36,365 nt of DNA, from positions 1 through 36,365 of the forward strand of contig CAZVYQ010000030.1 in assembly GCA_964631375.1 (NCBI GenBank), given 5' to 3'. Below, piece after piece: positions 24,213 to 32,660 of this stretch. The position numbers and the translations under genes were made by a program. Position 1 is the first letter of the stretch. Every line of letters starts with the position of its first letter. This stretch comes from JAAYYM01 sp964631375 (GTDB taxonomy: Bacteria; Bacillota; Clostridia; Lachnospirales; Lachnospiraceae). The notes under the pieces were generated by a model, which made no database searches, was not told where the DNA came from, and saw only the letters and a list, made by a program, of their open reading frames with translations.

Positions 24213-25247
24213 TTATTTCTTATATTTATTCATAGAGATCTGAATGATCCATTCACACAAATCATCAAAAGATACCCCTACTGCGGCTGCCTCCTGTGGA
24301 AGCAGACTGGTCGGTGTCATACCTGGCAAGGTATTCGCCTCTAAACAATAGAAATGGTTCTGATCATCCATCATAAAGTCCATTCTGGCATAGGTTTCTA
24401 TCCCAAGCACCTCTACCACACGTTCTGCTACCTGTCTCATGACCAGAGAAACGGTTTCATCAATCTGTGCCGGACAGGTTTCAATGGCACTGCCTGCCTG
24501 ATATTTATTTTTATAATCATAAAAGCCTTGTATCGGAGCGATTTCTATGACAGGAAGAGCTTTGCCGTCTACAACCCCTATGGAAAATTCACGACCTTTT
24601 ATGTATTTTTCTACGATCGTCCGACCTTCATATTGACCTGCCTGTTCCATTGCCTCTCTGTATTCTGATTCATTATTTACAATATAAACTCCAACACTGG
24701 AACCACCACAACATACCTTGACCACACATGGATATTGTAAATTTGACGGATCACCATCTGATCCTTCGAGCAGATCCTTTGGTGTTGGAATGTTATTGCG
24801 GATAAATAATTGTTTTGTGATCTCTTTGTCAATTGCAAGTGCGGAGCTTTTATAACCTGTTCCCGTATATTTGATCCCCATGAGGTCAAATGCAGCCTGG
24901 ATCTTACCATCCTCTCCGTTTGCACCATGCAGAGCCAAAAATACAATGTCTGCCTGTTGGCTGAGTGTGATTACATTCGGTCCAAAGAAATTATCTGACT
25001 GGTCTCTTCGCTGTGCTCTTACCTTTTCGATATCAGGATCACAGTCCGAGATCGCTCCGATCTGTGCTGCCCAATCGCAGTCCTTTTCAAACAGATCTTC
25101 CTTCAGTTCTTCATCATAGCCTAGGAATACATCCATCAAAACTACGTTGTGTCCTTTACGTTTCAACGCTCTATAAACCTGCATTCCTGAAACAAAGGAT
25201 ACATCTCGTTCTGTACTCAATCCTCCTGCCAACACTAAAATCTTCAT
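24213..25247 (-). CDS. ddl: D-alanine-D-alanine ligase
   Basis: Joins two D-alanines for the peptidoglycan precursor. The 344-residue ATP-grasp enzyme begins ILVLAGGLSTERDVS. It has the LHGANGEDGKIQAAFD loop, the CVVKVCCGGSSVGV nucleotide region, the YIKGREFSIGV segment and the C-terminal metal-binding EANTLPGMTPTSLLP. The start codon overlaps the stop of the GH9-like gene by ATGA, so translation is probably coupled. murF follows 23 bases after its stop. Confidence 0.96.
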   Translation of the reverse strand: MKILVLAGGLSTERDVSFVSGMQVYRALKRKGHNVVLMDVFLGYDEELKEDLFEKDCDWAAQIGAISDCDPDIEKVRAQRRDQSDNFFGPNVITLSQQADIVFLALHGANGEDGKIQAAFDLMGIKYTGTGYKSSALAIDKEITKQLFIRNNIPTPKDLLEGSDGDPSNLQYPCVVKVCCGGSSVGVYIVNNESEYREAMEQAGQYEGRTIVEKYIKGREFSIGVVDGKALPVIEIAPIQGFYDYKNKYQAGSAIETCPAQIDETVSLVMRQVAERVVEVLGIETYARMDFMMDDQNHFYCLEANTLPGMTPTSLLPQEAAAVGVSFDDLCEWIIQISMNKYKK

Positions 25248-26509
25248 TTGATATTTTCCTCACTTTCATAAGAGTCTGCCAATCCACATAGGATAAAGAT
25301 CATAGACTCACTTTGATATACTTCGTTGTCTTCACTTAAATAACAGATATGAAATGGATTTCTTCCACATAGATAATCAAGATGATTGCCGGAACCAAGC
25401 ACATAATCCTTGCTTTTACTAATAATATTCATTAAGGTGAGCAATCTTGCATTCTGTATGAGAATCTCTGCGTCATCCTCCTGATATGTGTCTTGAAGTG
25501 ATACCTTGTATCCGTCTGCACTGGATTGCTCGACGATCTCAATTGCATCATCAAACAATTGCTCCATGAGCTTAGTACACTGATCCACATTAGTTTTATA
25601 TGTTGTCGTCAGATATGCCAATGTTCCATAATATCCGACTGCCGTCTTACCAAACCCTTTAGGCTCCTCACGTTTCAAATACTCGTTCACTACGTTCAGA
25701 TACTCCCGTTTTCCAGTCAATTTATATAATTCTGCTGCTGCCCAGTATAACTCATCATCGACCTTTTCTTCCTGTAATCCGACAAAATACTCCTCGGCCT
25801 TTGTCTGACATTCCACAGAAAACTCTTGATCAAATGGTTCATACAACTCAACTGCCATTGCCAGTACGGCTGTCTCTGTACCATCTCCCTGACTTGAATG
25901 AATCAGTTCCTCTAATTTTTCCCTTGTATTTATTAAGATCTCCGGCATCTGTTTCTCATTTGCTGACGTAAACATCTGTGAGAAATAGAGATAGGAAAGC
26001 ATAAAGTCTGCCGCCTTGATCACTGCATCCTTTTCGGATGGCTCTTTTCCATTTTGTTGGCTAAAATAAGTCATCTGTCCCTCTAGCAGTTCATTATACA
26101 AATTAGGAGATATTTTGAACGTTTCAGATATTCCGTACTCGCCGGCATCGATATAATATTCTCCCGCCTCCGTAACCTTGGAAAAATCACCATACGCGGC
26201 AAAACCATCAGATTTTAGATTATACTCCTTTTGTAGAATAGTTCCTCTGTATACCGTTTCGTCTGTCTGTACGTTGACCACTTCAAACAGGTTTGTTTCA
26301 TAGTTTTCCTTAAAAATAACAAGCTTTTGTGCTCCTGATTCATATCCAATCTGGTTGACCAGTACATTTTCCTTGTTAACCGGTTCCTCTTTCTCTTTTT
26401 GTATCGGCTCAGACTGAACTGCTGTTGTAGCCACTGCTTGAGACGTATCTGCACAGCCTGTGAACATAATCGCCATACAGACAGTCAACAATATATATTG
26501 TAATCTCAC
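25244..26509 (-). CDS. Degenerate GH9-like lipoprotein with cellulase Ig-like domain
   Basis: A 421-residue surface lipoprotein (signal peptide with lipobox MFTGC). Residues ~48-135 resemble the CelD_N immunoglobulin-like domain that precedes GH9 cellulase modules (VLVNQIGYESGAQKLVIF, then GEYYIDAGEYGISETFKI). The remaining ~285 residues are helical with traces of a GH9 fold: the LYNELLEGQMTYFSQQ helix, MPEILINTREKLEELI and HLDYLCGRNPFHICYLS. The GH9 catalytic stretches GGWYDAGDY and NEVAIDYNA cannot be found, and the domain is much shorter than usual, so it is probably inactive. The start is GTG at 26509 (RBS AGGAGG), overlapping the upstream GT-C-like gene; ddl overlaps its end. A sugar-binding or scaffolding role is inferred. 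Confidence 0.72.
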   Translation of the reverse strand: MRLQYILLTVCMAIMFTGCADTSQAVATTAVQSEPIQKEKEEPVNKENVLVNQIGYESGAQKLVIFKENYETNLFEVVNVQTDETVYRGTILQKEYNLKSDGFAAYGDFSKVTEAGEYYIDAGEYGISETFKISPNLYNELLEGQMTYFSQQNGKEPSEKDAVIKAADFMLSYLYFSQMFTSANEKQMPEILINTREKLEELIHSSQGDGTETAVLAMAVELYEPFDQEFSVECQTKAEEYFVGLQEEKVDDELYWAAAELYKLTGKREYLNVVNEYLKREEPKGFGKTAVGYYGTLAYLTTTYKTNVDQCTKLMEQLFDDAIEIVEQSSADGYKVSLQDTYQEDDAEILIQNARLLTLMNIISKSKDYVLGSGNHLDYLCGRNPFHICYLSEDNEVYQSESMIFILCGLADSYESEENIK

Positions 26510-28215
26510 GATCCTTCCTCCTGTCGGCTGTTCCCTTTCTTTCTAACCCAAAAGCCATATCCAAACAAGCCGATCAATGTCAGTACAGAAATGATATAGG
26601 AAATATTCTGTACAATTGTTCCTTTATAGTATACCGTCAGTAGCCCTGCCGGTTCATCTCCCGTCAGTAATACTCTGCAATATCCATTCTGACCTTCACC
26701 GGTAACCTGCAGCTTTGTTTCCTTTTGATCTACTGTTGTCAGACTTGCTGTATAACCCTTATAGTAAATCAGAGGCACATCAATATAAGTTCCTGTACTT
26801 CCCGGATAATCAAGCATAACTGCATTTTTATTGTGTCCAATCTTGATCCTTGTACCATCTTCTGTCACGGCTGTATCATTCGTTGTTTCGATTGCCTCCA
26901 CATCCGTAACCGATTCCGGAAGCCACTCACCGCCAATGATATGAAATGTAAATGGTTCATATGCAAAATAATCATTTGAATATGAATAGTAACCTTCCTC
27001 ATTTTTCTCGAGACAAGAGAATGCACTGAATGCCATAACGCAGATCACGAATAGCAAGGTATATTCTCTGGTCTTTTCACTCGTAAAATATAGATACAAA
27101 ATCACTGCTCCACTAATGGTAAGGCACGCAGAGGCCAATAAATAAAGTCTCCATGGAAATTGTATGATCAACAGATACTTTCCAAGCACCTCCCATGGAA
27201 AAAGTCTCGTTGCTGCAAGTGCAAACAATATTCCTGCCACCATCAAGATCGTAGAAAAACTAAGCAGTTTTTTTCTGTCATCTGTTCCTTCGATATCCGT
27301 TTCTGCCGTATTCTCCTGATTGCTTCGTGATGAAAGCATGATTCTCGGGAGATTGATCAGAAATACTGCGATCCCGACTGCTGGAAAGATTCCGGTAAAT
27401 ATCGAAGAGACTTCTCTCATTGCTTCATCCGGCATGATCCATGCGGTACTGACATGAAATGTCGTTGATATCATCTGCTCCAACATCGGAAGCCAGTAAA
27501 ACATTGTTATTAACAGCGTAGTCACTGTGGTTATGATCAATTTCAAGATCAGACTGACATTATGAATCCATACTTTCCATCTCAAGATCATAAAGAGAAT
27601 ACACAATCCAATACACATCACAAAAGAATTGCTATGACAAAGTAAAACACCACCCATGCCGATTCCGAGTAACCATGGTTTCTCCATATCCTTGTAAAAA
27701 ACATCATAAATACCCGCAATGACAAGTGGAATGAAGATCAATGCCGTGTATTCACCGACCGCACTTCTGATATAGACATCATCCATATGATATTGACAAA
27801 GTGTCAGAACAACTGCTGCCACCGATGCTGCGTAGGAACTCTTTGTAATGTATTTGGTGCAGTAATATGTTATTCCATAGCAAAGTATAAAAGTAATCTC
27901 AACAAATATATGAAATGATGCGTTGATGTTGACTCCCAGCACTCGAAGCAATGCCGGAATATATAGGAGAAAGTCCGGATAAAACATAGAGCTCGCATAG
28001 CCTGCTCCACCCAGAAACAGAACATTAACCTTTAAAAAGGGCTTTCCCATAAGGATCCCTTCTTTTAGACTCTCGATCCGCAATAAATGATACTCGATAT
28101 CATGTCCGTTAATACAATTCTCAGTAAATAATGGACTACATGCAATGAACATTGTAATCAGAAAGAGAACTCCCATTATGATATTGGTCTGTCTACTTTG
28201 TATTTTTTCTTTCAT
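26506..28215 (-). CDS. Multipass GT-C-like membrane protein (PTPS-related family)
   Basis: A ~569-residue integral membrane protein with about ten hydrophobic helices and a C-terminal extracellular beta-rich domain (~400-540), closed by a last helix and a basic tail. The first outer loop contains NGHDIEYHLLRIESLKEGI, the acidic signature of the PTPS_related membrane family (named for a weak domain hit, not a pterin enzyme). That position resembles the catalytic loop of GT-C glycosyltransferases using lipid-linked sugars. Transfer of sugar to an envelope polymer or lipid is inferred. The ATG at 28215 follows AAGAGGAAA; an ATG at 28239 has no RBS. It is the first gene of the operon with the GH9-like lipoprotein, ddl and murF. 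Confidence 0.8.
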   Translation of the reverse strand: MKEKIQSRQTNIIMGVLFLITMFIACSPLFTENCINGHDIEYHLLRIESLKEGILMGKPFLKVNVLFLGGAGYASSMFYPDFLLYIPALLRVLGVNINASFHIFVEITFILCYGITYYCTKYITKSSYAASVAAVVLTLCQYHMDDVYIRSAVGEYTALIFIPLVIAGIYDVFYKDMEKPWLLGIGMGGVLLCHSNSFVMCIGLCILFMILRWKVWIHNVSLILKLIITTVTTLLITMFYWLPMLEQMISTTFHVSTAWIMPDEAMREVSSIFTGIFPAVGIAVFLINLPRIMLSSRSNQENTAETDIEGTDDRKKLLSFSTILMVAGILFALAATRLFPWEVLGKYLLIIQFPWRLYLLASACLTISGAVILYLYFTSEKTREYTLLFVICVMAFSAFSCLEKNEEGYYSYSNDYFAYEPFTFHIIGGEWLPESVTDVEAIETTNDTAVTEDGTRIKIGHNKNAVMLDYPGSTGTYIDVPLIYYKGYTASLTTVDQKETKLQVTGEGQNGYCRVLLTGDEPAGLLTVYYKGTIVQNISYIISVLTLIGLFGYGFWVRKKGNSRQEEGS

Positions 28216-28254
28216 CCGTTTCCTCTTAATCACTGTCATCGTGAAACTTTTCTA

Positions 28255-28283
28255 AGTATAACTTCATTTTTTCCATCTTTCAA
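28255..28283 (-). promoter_or_regulatory. Promoter of the GT-C/GH9-like/ddl/murF operon
   Basis: On the minus strand TTGAAA (28283-28278), 17 bases, TATACT (28260-28255), about 40 bases before the ATG at 28215. Confidence 0.75.
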
Positions 28284-28327
28284 TAGATTCTCTCGGAATC
28301 CGCACATTTTGTCTTTGGTACAGCACT

Positions 28328-28759
28328 TTATTCCATAAGCAAAATGATGTCACCTACCGATATGGTTCCTCCATGAAGAACTCTTGCAAATACTCCCTCA
28401 TGAGGCATAATACACTCGCCCATCTGCTGAAAGATACTACAGCCCTTATGGCATTCCTTTCCAATCTGTGTCATCTCGAGAACGACTTCATTACATTGAA
28501 ATTTGGTTCTAATAGGTAAATTCTTTAGATCAAAGCCTTCCACGACCAGATTCTCACCAAAGGCACCATTCTCTACTATGGCACCTTTTTTCTTAAATGC
28601 TTCTATACTTTCAAAGGATAGTAAACTGACCTGTCTGTGCCAGTTTCCCGCATGGGCATCTCCTTTTAATCCATAGTTTTCAATCAACTCACATGAACCG
28701 ACATTGATCTTTTGTGTTCCCTTTTTAGGGCTGGTACATACCGCTCTAATGTATCCCAT
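28328..28759 (-). CDS. MOSC domain protein
   Basis: A ~143-residue stand-alone MOSC (Moco sulfurase C-terminal) domain protein, thought to bind or carry sulfur or the molybdenum cofactor. It has YGLKGDAHAGNWHRQVSLLS, GAFGENLVVEGFDL, and the conserved cysteine region QIGKECHKGCSIFQ. The ATG at 28759 after GAGG fits better than the GTG at 28768 that overlaps the mog stop. It is the last gene of the moaC-moaA-mog run, which supports a Moco-related role. Small MOSC proteins of this kind often sit in Moco loci of anaerobes (family knowledge). Confidence 0.88.
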   Translation of the reverse strand: MGYIRAVCTSPKKGTQKINVGSCELIENYGLKGDAHAGNWHRQVSLLSFESIEAFKKKGAIVENGAFGENLVVEGFDLKNLPIRTKFQCNEVVLEMTQIGKECHKGCSIFQQMGECIMPHEGVFARVLHGGTISVGDIILLME

Positions 28760-28764
28760 TGCTG

Positions 28765-29262
28765 TCACCTCGCACAGTTACCAGTTTCACCGGAGAGAAT
28801 CTCCAGTCCGTGTTTCAACTCAGGTAATATATACTCCAAACTTTCACTGACTGCTTTTGGAGATCCGGGCAGGTTGATGATCAGTGTATTTTTTCGTATT
28901 CCTGCCACTCCCCGTGATAACATTGCACGTTTTGTGATTTGTAGACTATAAGCACGTATAGCCTCCGGTATTCCGGGTACAATTCTCTCAATGATATCCA
29001 TCGTCGCCTCGGGAGTACAGTCTCTCTTTGAAAAACCGGTGCCGCCTGTCGTAATGACGAGATCTGCCAGATCCTCATCTGCGATCTTTCTCATTGCATC
29101 GCTCAACTGGCTTCGATCATCCGGATATACCTGCAAGGATACTACCTGATAACCGCCCTGTTCCAGAATTTCCTTTGCAGTCTGTCCGCTGACATCCTCT
29201 CTCTGACCTTTGGATCCACTGTCACTTGCTGTGATAATCGCTACTCTTTTCACAATATTCAT
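28765..29262 (-). CDS. mog: Molybdopterin adenylyltransferase / MoaB-Mog family
   Basis: Adenylates molybdopterin before molybdenum insertion. The ~165-residue protein has VAIITASDSGSKGQREDVSG at the start, the conserved VITTGGTGFSKRDCTPEAT loop that binds the pterin phosphate, and LPGSPKAVSE near the end. The start at 29262 begins 13 bases after the moaA stop; a longer frame to 29304 would overlap moaA and lacks an RBS. MoaB and Mog are hard to separate by eye, so the symbol is tentative. Confidence 0.88.
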   Translation of the reverse strand: MNIVKRVAIITASDSGSKGQREDVSGQTAKEILEQGGYQVVSLQVYPDDRSQLSDAMRKIADEDLADLVITTGGTGFSKRDCTPEATMDIIERIVPGIPEAIRAYSLQITKRAMLSRGVAGIRKNTLIINLPGSPKAVSESLEYILPELKHGLEILSGETGNCAR

Positions 29263-29275
29263 CTCTTTCTTTTTT

Positions 29276-30271
29276 TCATCCGCCGATCTGAGACATGCAG
29301 GCATGTTCTGTTTGATCTACCGCAGTCTGCCAAAATCTATGTCCTTCCGGCTTCATCATAATGGACTGGTGTATAGCCATTTCGATCTCCTGATCCGTAC
29401 CACCGTTTCGCAGCAATCCCCTCAAATCTGTCCCGATATCATATTGTAGACAGGATTTCAAGAATCCCTGTGATGTCAGCCTGATCCTGTTACAGGAATT
29501 ACAGAATTTATGACTGATCGCACTGATAAAACCAATCCTACCGACAAATCCATCGATAGTATAGTAGGTTCCCGGCCCGTTTCCGCATATCTCTTCAAAT
29601 GGTTGCAGCATACCATATCGTTCCTGTAACAACTGTCTGATTCGATCTTCCTCGATAAACTGATAATTTACCCCATAGCCAATCGGCATTAATTCGATCA
29701 TTCGCACATCAATGGCTCTATCCTTTGCAAGCTCTGCTACCTTGATCAGTCTTTCCTCATCCTCTGCTCTCTCATGCCCTTTACCCTGACATATGGTGAC
29801 GCAATTAATCTTAATCGGTATCTCTTTTTCTGACATCAAATCTATTCCCTGCAGTACACGCGACAACATATCATATCTCGTTATCACCTGAAACTGTTCA
29901 CGATCCATAGAATCTAGACTGACATTAATCCCGTCTATCCCACTCTCAATCAAAGCATCTGCCATGTCTGCCAGTAAGACGCCATTCGTCGTCAATGTAA
30001 CCTTCTCAATTCCATCCACTGCCTTGATCTGCTGTATCAAATCGGTAATCTGATATCTGATCAATGGTTCTCCACCGGTCAATCTGATAAATCGGATTCC
30101 CATAGATGCAAACAATCTGCAAACCCTGACAATTTCATCAAATGTCAATATCTCCTCTTTCCGTTGTAATTGTACTCCATTTTCCGGCATACAATATACA
30201 CATCGCAGATTACATCGGTCTGTCACTGAAATCCTGACATAGTCAATCATTCTTCCTAATCGGTCACGCAT
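29276..30271 (-). CDS. moaA: GTP 3',8-cyclase (radical SAM)
   Basis: First step of molybdenum cofactor synthesis, converting GTP to 3',8-cyclo-GTP. The 331-residue protein has the radical SAM cluster CNLRCVYC (Cys20, 24, 27), the SAM-binding LTGGEPL, and the second C-terminal cluster CNSCNRIRLTSQGFLKSC. It ends in the double glycine (SQIGG) needed for activity in MoaA. Its ATG lies 8 bases inside the end of moaC and follows CGGAGA. Confidence 0.97.
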   Translation of the reverse strand: MRDRLGRMIDYVRISVTDRCNLRCVYCMPENGVQLQRKEEILTFDEIVRVCRLFASMGIRFIRLTGGEPLIRYQITDLIQQIKAVDGIEKVTLTTNGVLLADMADALIESGIDGINVSLDSMDREQFQVITRYDMLSRVLQGIDLMSEKEIPIKINCVTICQGKGHERAEDEERLIKVAELAKDRAIDVRMIELMPIGYGVNYQFIEEDRIRQLLQERYGMLQPFEEICGNGPGTYYTIDGFVGRIGFISAISHKFCNSCNRIRLTSQGFLKSCLQYDIGTDLRGLLRNGGTDQEIEMAIHQSIMMKPEGHRFWQTAVDQTEHACMSQIGG

Positions 30272-30740
30272 AGAAATCTCCGCTCTTTCCGCCTGTCTTG
30301 CTCACTAAATGGATATTTGTGATCTCCATTCTCTTGTCAATTGCCTTGCACATATCATAAATGGTCAGCAGACAGACAGATACACCTGTCAGAGCTTCCA
30401 TCTCAACACCTGTTCTGCCGGAAAAACGTACTTTACAAATAGCCCTGATCCGTCCGCCCTGCTCATCGACCTCATAGTCCAGACTGCAATTATCAATCAT
30501 CAACGGATGACACATCGGAATCAAAGAAGACGTCTGCTTTACAGCCATGATCCCTGCTGTTCGTGCAACTCCCAGCACATCCCCCTTGGTTACGGTTCGA
30601 TCCTTGATTGCATCCAGGATCTCCTTGCAGACAATGATTTCACCTGCAGCAACTGCTTTTCTGTCTGTAATGTCCTTATTTGAAACATCAACCATGATTG
30701 CATTCCCTGTTGCATCAAAATGTGTAAATCCATTATTCAT
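30264..30740 (-). CDS. moaC: Cyclic pyranopterin monophosphate synthase
   Basis: Second step of molybdenum cofactor synthesis, rearranging 3',8-cyclo-GTP to cPMP. The 158-residue protein has MVDVSNKDITDR at the start, GVARTAGIMAVKQTS, the active-site MCHPLMI, VEMEALTGVSV, and the C-terminal KTGGKSG. Length is normal. First gene of the Moco operon, with a strong promoter at 30811-30839. No moaD, moaE, moeA or molybdoenzyme is in the window. Confidence 0.97.
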   Translation of the reverse strand: MNNGFTHFDATGNAIMVDVSNKDITDRKAVAAGEIIVCKEILDAIKDRTVTKGDVLGVARTAGIMAVKQTSSLIPMCHPLMIDNCSLDYEVDEQGGRIRAICKVRFSGRTGVEMEALTGVSVCLLTIYDMCKAIDKRMEITNIHLVSKTGGKSGDFYA

Positions 30741-30810
30741 ACCAATCAGCTCCTGACCCTAGATAAAAACAGTTTTTAATAGTTACTTTACAACTTTTAT
30801 TACCTGTATT

Positions 30811-30839
30811 ATTATATATGATTTATATAGAAAGGTCAA
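30811..30839 (-). promoter_or_regulatory. Sigma-A-type promoter of the moaC operon
   Basis: On the minus strand TTGACC (30839-30834), 17 bases, TATAAT (30816-30811), about 70 bases before the moaC ATG. The leader is too short and unstructured to suggest a Moco riboswitch. Confidence 0.78.
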
Positions 30840-30909
30840 AAAGAGGAAATTTCTGCTTGGCTCAAAAAAGTTTTCGTGATACTCTAGATTAAGAATGAGG
30901 GAATGACAG

Positions 30910-31641
30910 ATGAATAAGGATAGTATTCGACTAGACAAATATCTGGCTGATATGAATATAGGTACACGAAGCGAGGTAAAGAGCTATATAAAAAAAGGAC
31001 TCATTACTGTTAATCAGATTCCGACTCGTGATCCCGGGATGAAGATTCATACTGAGCAGGACGTTGTCTGTTATAACCATGAAAATATCAAATATACTGC
31101 CTATGAGTACTTCATGCTCTATAAGCCATCCAATGTCCTTTCGGCAACTCAGGATCGAAAGCAACCGACAGTCATAGACCTGATTACAGATTCTCATGTG
31201 AAGAATCTATTTCCGGTCGGAAGACTGGATAAGGATACAGAGGGTCTGCTTCTAATCACAAATGACGGTGAGCTGGCACACCATCTGCTGTCTCCAAATC
31301 ATCATGTCGCAAAGACCTACTATGCAAGGATTCAGGGATTGGTTACTGATGAAGATATTAAAGTTTTTCAAAATGGGATTGATCTGGAAGATGATTTTAG
31401 GACAATGCCAGCCGATCTGCGAATACTTCATATAGACTCAGTCGAACAAACTTCCGAAATTGAGATAACGATTTATGAGGGCAAATTTCATCAGATTAAG
31501 AGAATGTTTGAAGCTGTTGATAAAAAGGTACTGTATCTAAAGCGTCTGTCAATGGGTTCTTTACAGCTTGATCCGTCTCTGAAGGCCGGCGATTACCGGC
31601 CACTTACAGAGACTGAACGTATCGGTTTGTTACAAAACTAA
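30910..31641 (+). CDS. RsuA-family ribosomal RNA pseudouridine synthase
   Basis: A 243-residue enzyme that isomerises a uridine in rRNA, probably 16S U516 as in RsuA. It has an N-terminal S4 RNA-binding domain (IRLDKYLADMNIGTRSEVKSY), the YFMLYKPSN strand, the catalytic Asp in VGRLDKDTEGLLLITNDGE, and the C-terminal YEGKFHQIKRMFEAV. The ATG follows GAGGG. The choice of RsuA over RluB/RluE is from overall resemblance. It converges with the AlkD gene with one base between the stop codons. Confidence 0.92.
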   Translation: MNKDSIRLDKYLADMNIGTRSEVKSYIKKGLITVNQIPTRDPGMKIHTEQDVVCYNHENIKYTAYEYFMLYKPSNVLSATQDRKQPTVIDLITDSHVKNLFPVGRLDKDTEGLLLITNDGELAHHLLSPNHHVAKTYYARIQGLVTDEDIKVFQNGIDLEDDFRTMPADLRILHIDSVEQTSEIEITIYEGKFHQIKRMFEAVDKKVLYLKRLSMGSLQLDPSLKAGDYRPLTETERIGLLQN

Positions 31642-31642
31642 T

Positions 31643-32296
31643 TCATAGGTATTTACTGGCTTCTTTGATACTGAGTGGAGCCAACTGCTCCCGATGCTCC
31701 TCGAGAAAGCTTCTGACCCATTCCGGATTTACTTTACTATAATCTCTTAGACTCCATCCGATTGCTTTATTCACAAAGAACTCCGTACTTCCAAAATTGT
31801 TGCTGATAATCTGTGTAAAGACTTCTGTATCTGTCTCCATTTTATATTCCTGCTGATAATCAATTGCAACTCTTCTAAGCCAGATATTATCATCCAATGA
31901 CCATTTCAACATTGTTTTCTTGAGTTTCGGATCCTTTAATACAACTTCGCCCACCACAACATCCAGAGAATCTACAGTCTCCCACCAGGATTGATGTGTA
32001 ATCAAATATTTCAGGTTCTCGAGGTCACTGCTGCCCAACTGTTTTTTATGTAATAATACATACTCCACTCCAATATAATGAGCTTCTCGATAGGGTTTCT
32101 TCCAACATGCAAATACAAAATTCCAATCAAAATCCTGTTTTCTTGTCTGATTGAGATAAGGCTTCATAAATACCTTCAGTTCAGGCTTGGGAACTCCCAG
32201 AAACGGAAACAGATTCTGCATATATGCAGCCATTTTTTCGCTTTGTGCCGGATCTCCCAGTTTTTCAAGTTCTTGGAACATTTCGTCGTACCACAT
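31643..32296 (-). CDS. AlkD-like DNA alkylation repair protein
   Basis: A ~217-residue all-helical HEAT-like protein of the AlkD DNA glycosylase family, which removes bulky or charged alkylated bases. Seen are the opening FQELEKLGDPAQSEKMAAYMQN, FPFLGVPKPELK, the aromatic ITHQSWWETVD segment near the catalytic region, NIWLRRVAIDYQ and FVNKAIGWSLRDYS. The ATG at 32296 or a GTG at 32302 may start it (RBS GGAG). It follows the DUF3795 gene by about 20 bases and is probably coexpressed. Confidence 0.92.
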   Translation of the reverse strand: MWYDEMFQELEKLGDPAQSEKMAAYMQNLFPFLGVPKPELKVFMKPYLNQTRKQDFDWNFVFACWKKPYREAHYIGVEYVLLHKKQLGSSDLENLKYLITHQSWWETVDSLDVVVGEVVLKDPKLKKTMLKWSLDDNIWLRRVAIDYQQEYKMETDTEVFTQIISNNFGSTEFFVNKAIGWSLRDYSKVNPEWVRSFLEEHREQLAPLSIKEASKYL

Positions 32297-32317
32297 ATAC
32301 ACTCATCTCCAGTTCTT

Positions 32318-32575
32318 TTATTTCTCATTCATCCATTTCCTGCATTGTTCAATTTTAATAGAGGGGTCATAACCGTATTCTTTACCCATATTAGACAGCA
32401 TCTCACATGGGAATTCCATACATTCTCCACAAAAATCTAATTTCTTTTCCTCACAGCATTTCTTGACTTCACATTCCCCCCAAGTCGGTTTGTCCATATT
32501 CAGGCAACCCTTACATCCCCATTCTTCCTTGTGATCACAACTATTGCAGCACACTCCGCATCTTGATTCATACAT
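32318..32575 (-). CDS. Cysteine-rich DUF3795 protein
   Basis: An 85-residue protein with 13 cysteines in the DUF3795 pattern: RCGVCCNSC, WGCKGCLN, CEVKKCCEEKKLDFCGECMEFPC. The family is thought to bind metal or iron-sulfur; its function is unknown. There is no signal peptide. The AGGAGG RBS lies in an inverted repeat (32584-32621) similar to that of the PNPOx-family gene at 2208. It is upstream of alkD on the same strand. Confidence 0.87.
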   Translation of the reverse strand: MYESRCGVCCNSCDHKEEWGCKGCLNMDKPTWGECEVKKCCEEKKLDFCGECMEFPCEMLSNMGKEYGYDPSIKIEQCRKWMNEK

Positions 32576-32583
32576 TTTATCTT

Positions 32584-32621
32584 CCTCCTATATGTAATAT
32601 TAATTTCCTACATATATAAGG
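32584..32621 (-). promoter_or_regulatory. Inverted repeat covering the DUF3795 RBS
   Basis: On the minus strand CCTTATATATGTA (32621-32609) pairs with TACATATAGGAGG (32596-32584): 8 continuous pairs, one mismatch, then 4 more, with a 12-base loop. The SD AGGAGG is in the 3' arm. As DNA it is also a TATATGTA-N12-TACATATA palindrome that could be an operator. Confidence 0.5.
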
Positions 32622-32660
32622 ATGCAAATAAAATGAGACAGATACGTTTTATCATAGAAA

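Noticed and set aside
25244..26509. Active endoglucanase
   Set aside because: The N-terminal Ig-like domain invites this call, but the GH9 catalytic motifs are missing and the domain is too short.
26506..28215. 6-pyruvoyl-tetrahydropterin synthase
   Set aside because: The family name is historical; the protein is a multipass membrane protein with no pterin synthase motifs, despite lying next to Moco (pterin) genes.
31584..31601. GGCCGG/CCGGCC hairpin near the end of the RsuA-type gene as a terminator
   Set aside because: It is inside the coding region, only 6 bp, and has no U-run after it.
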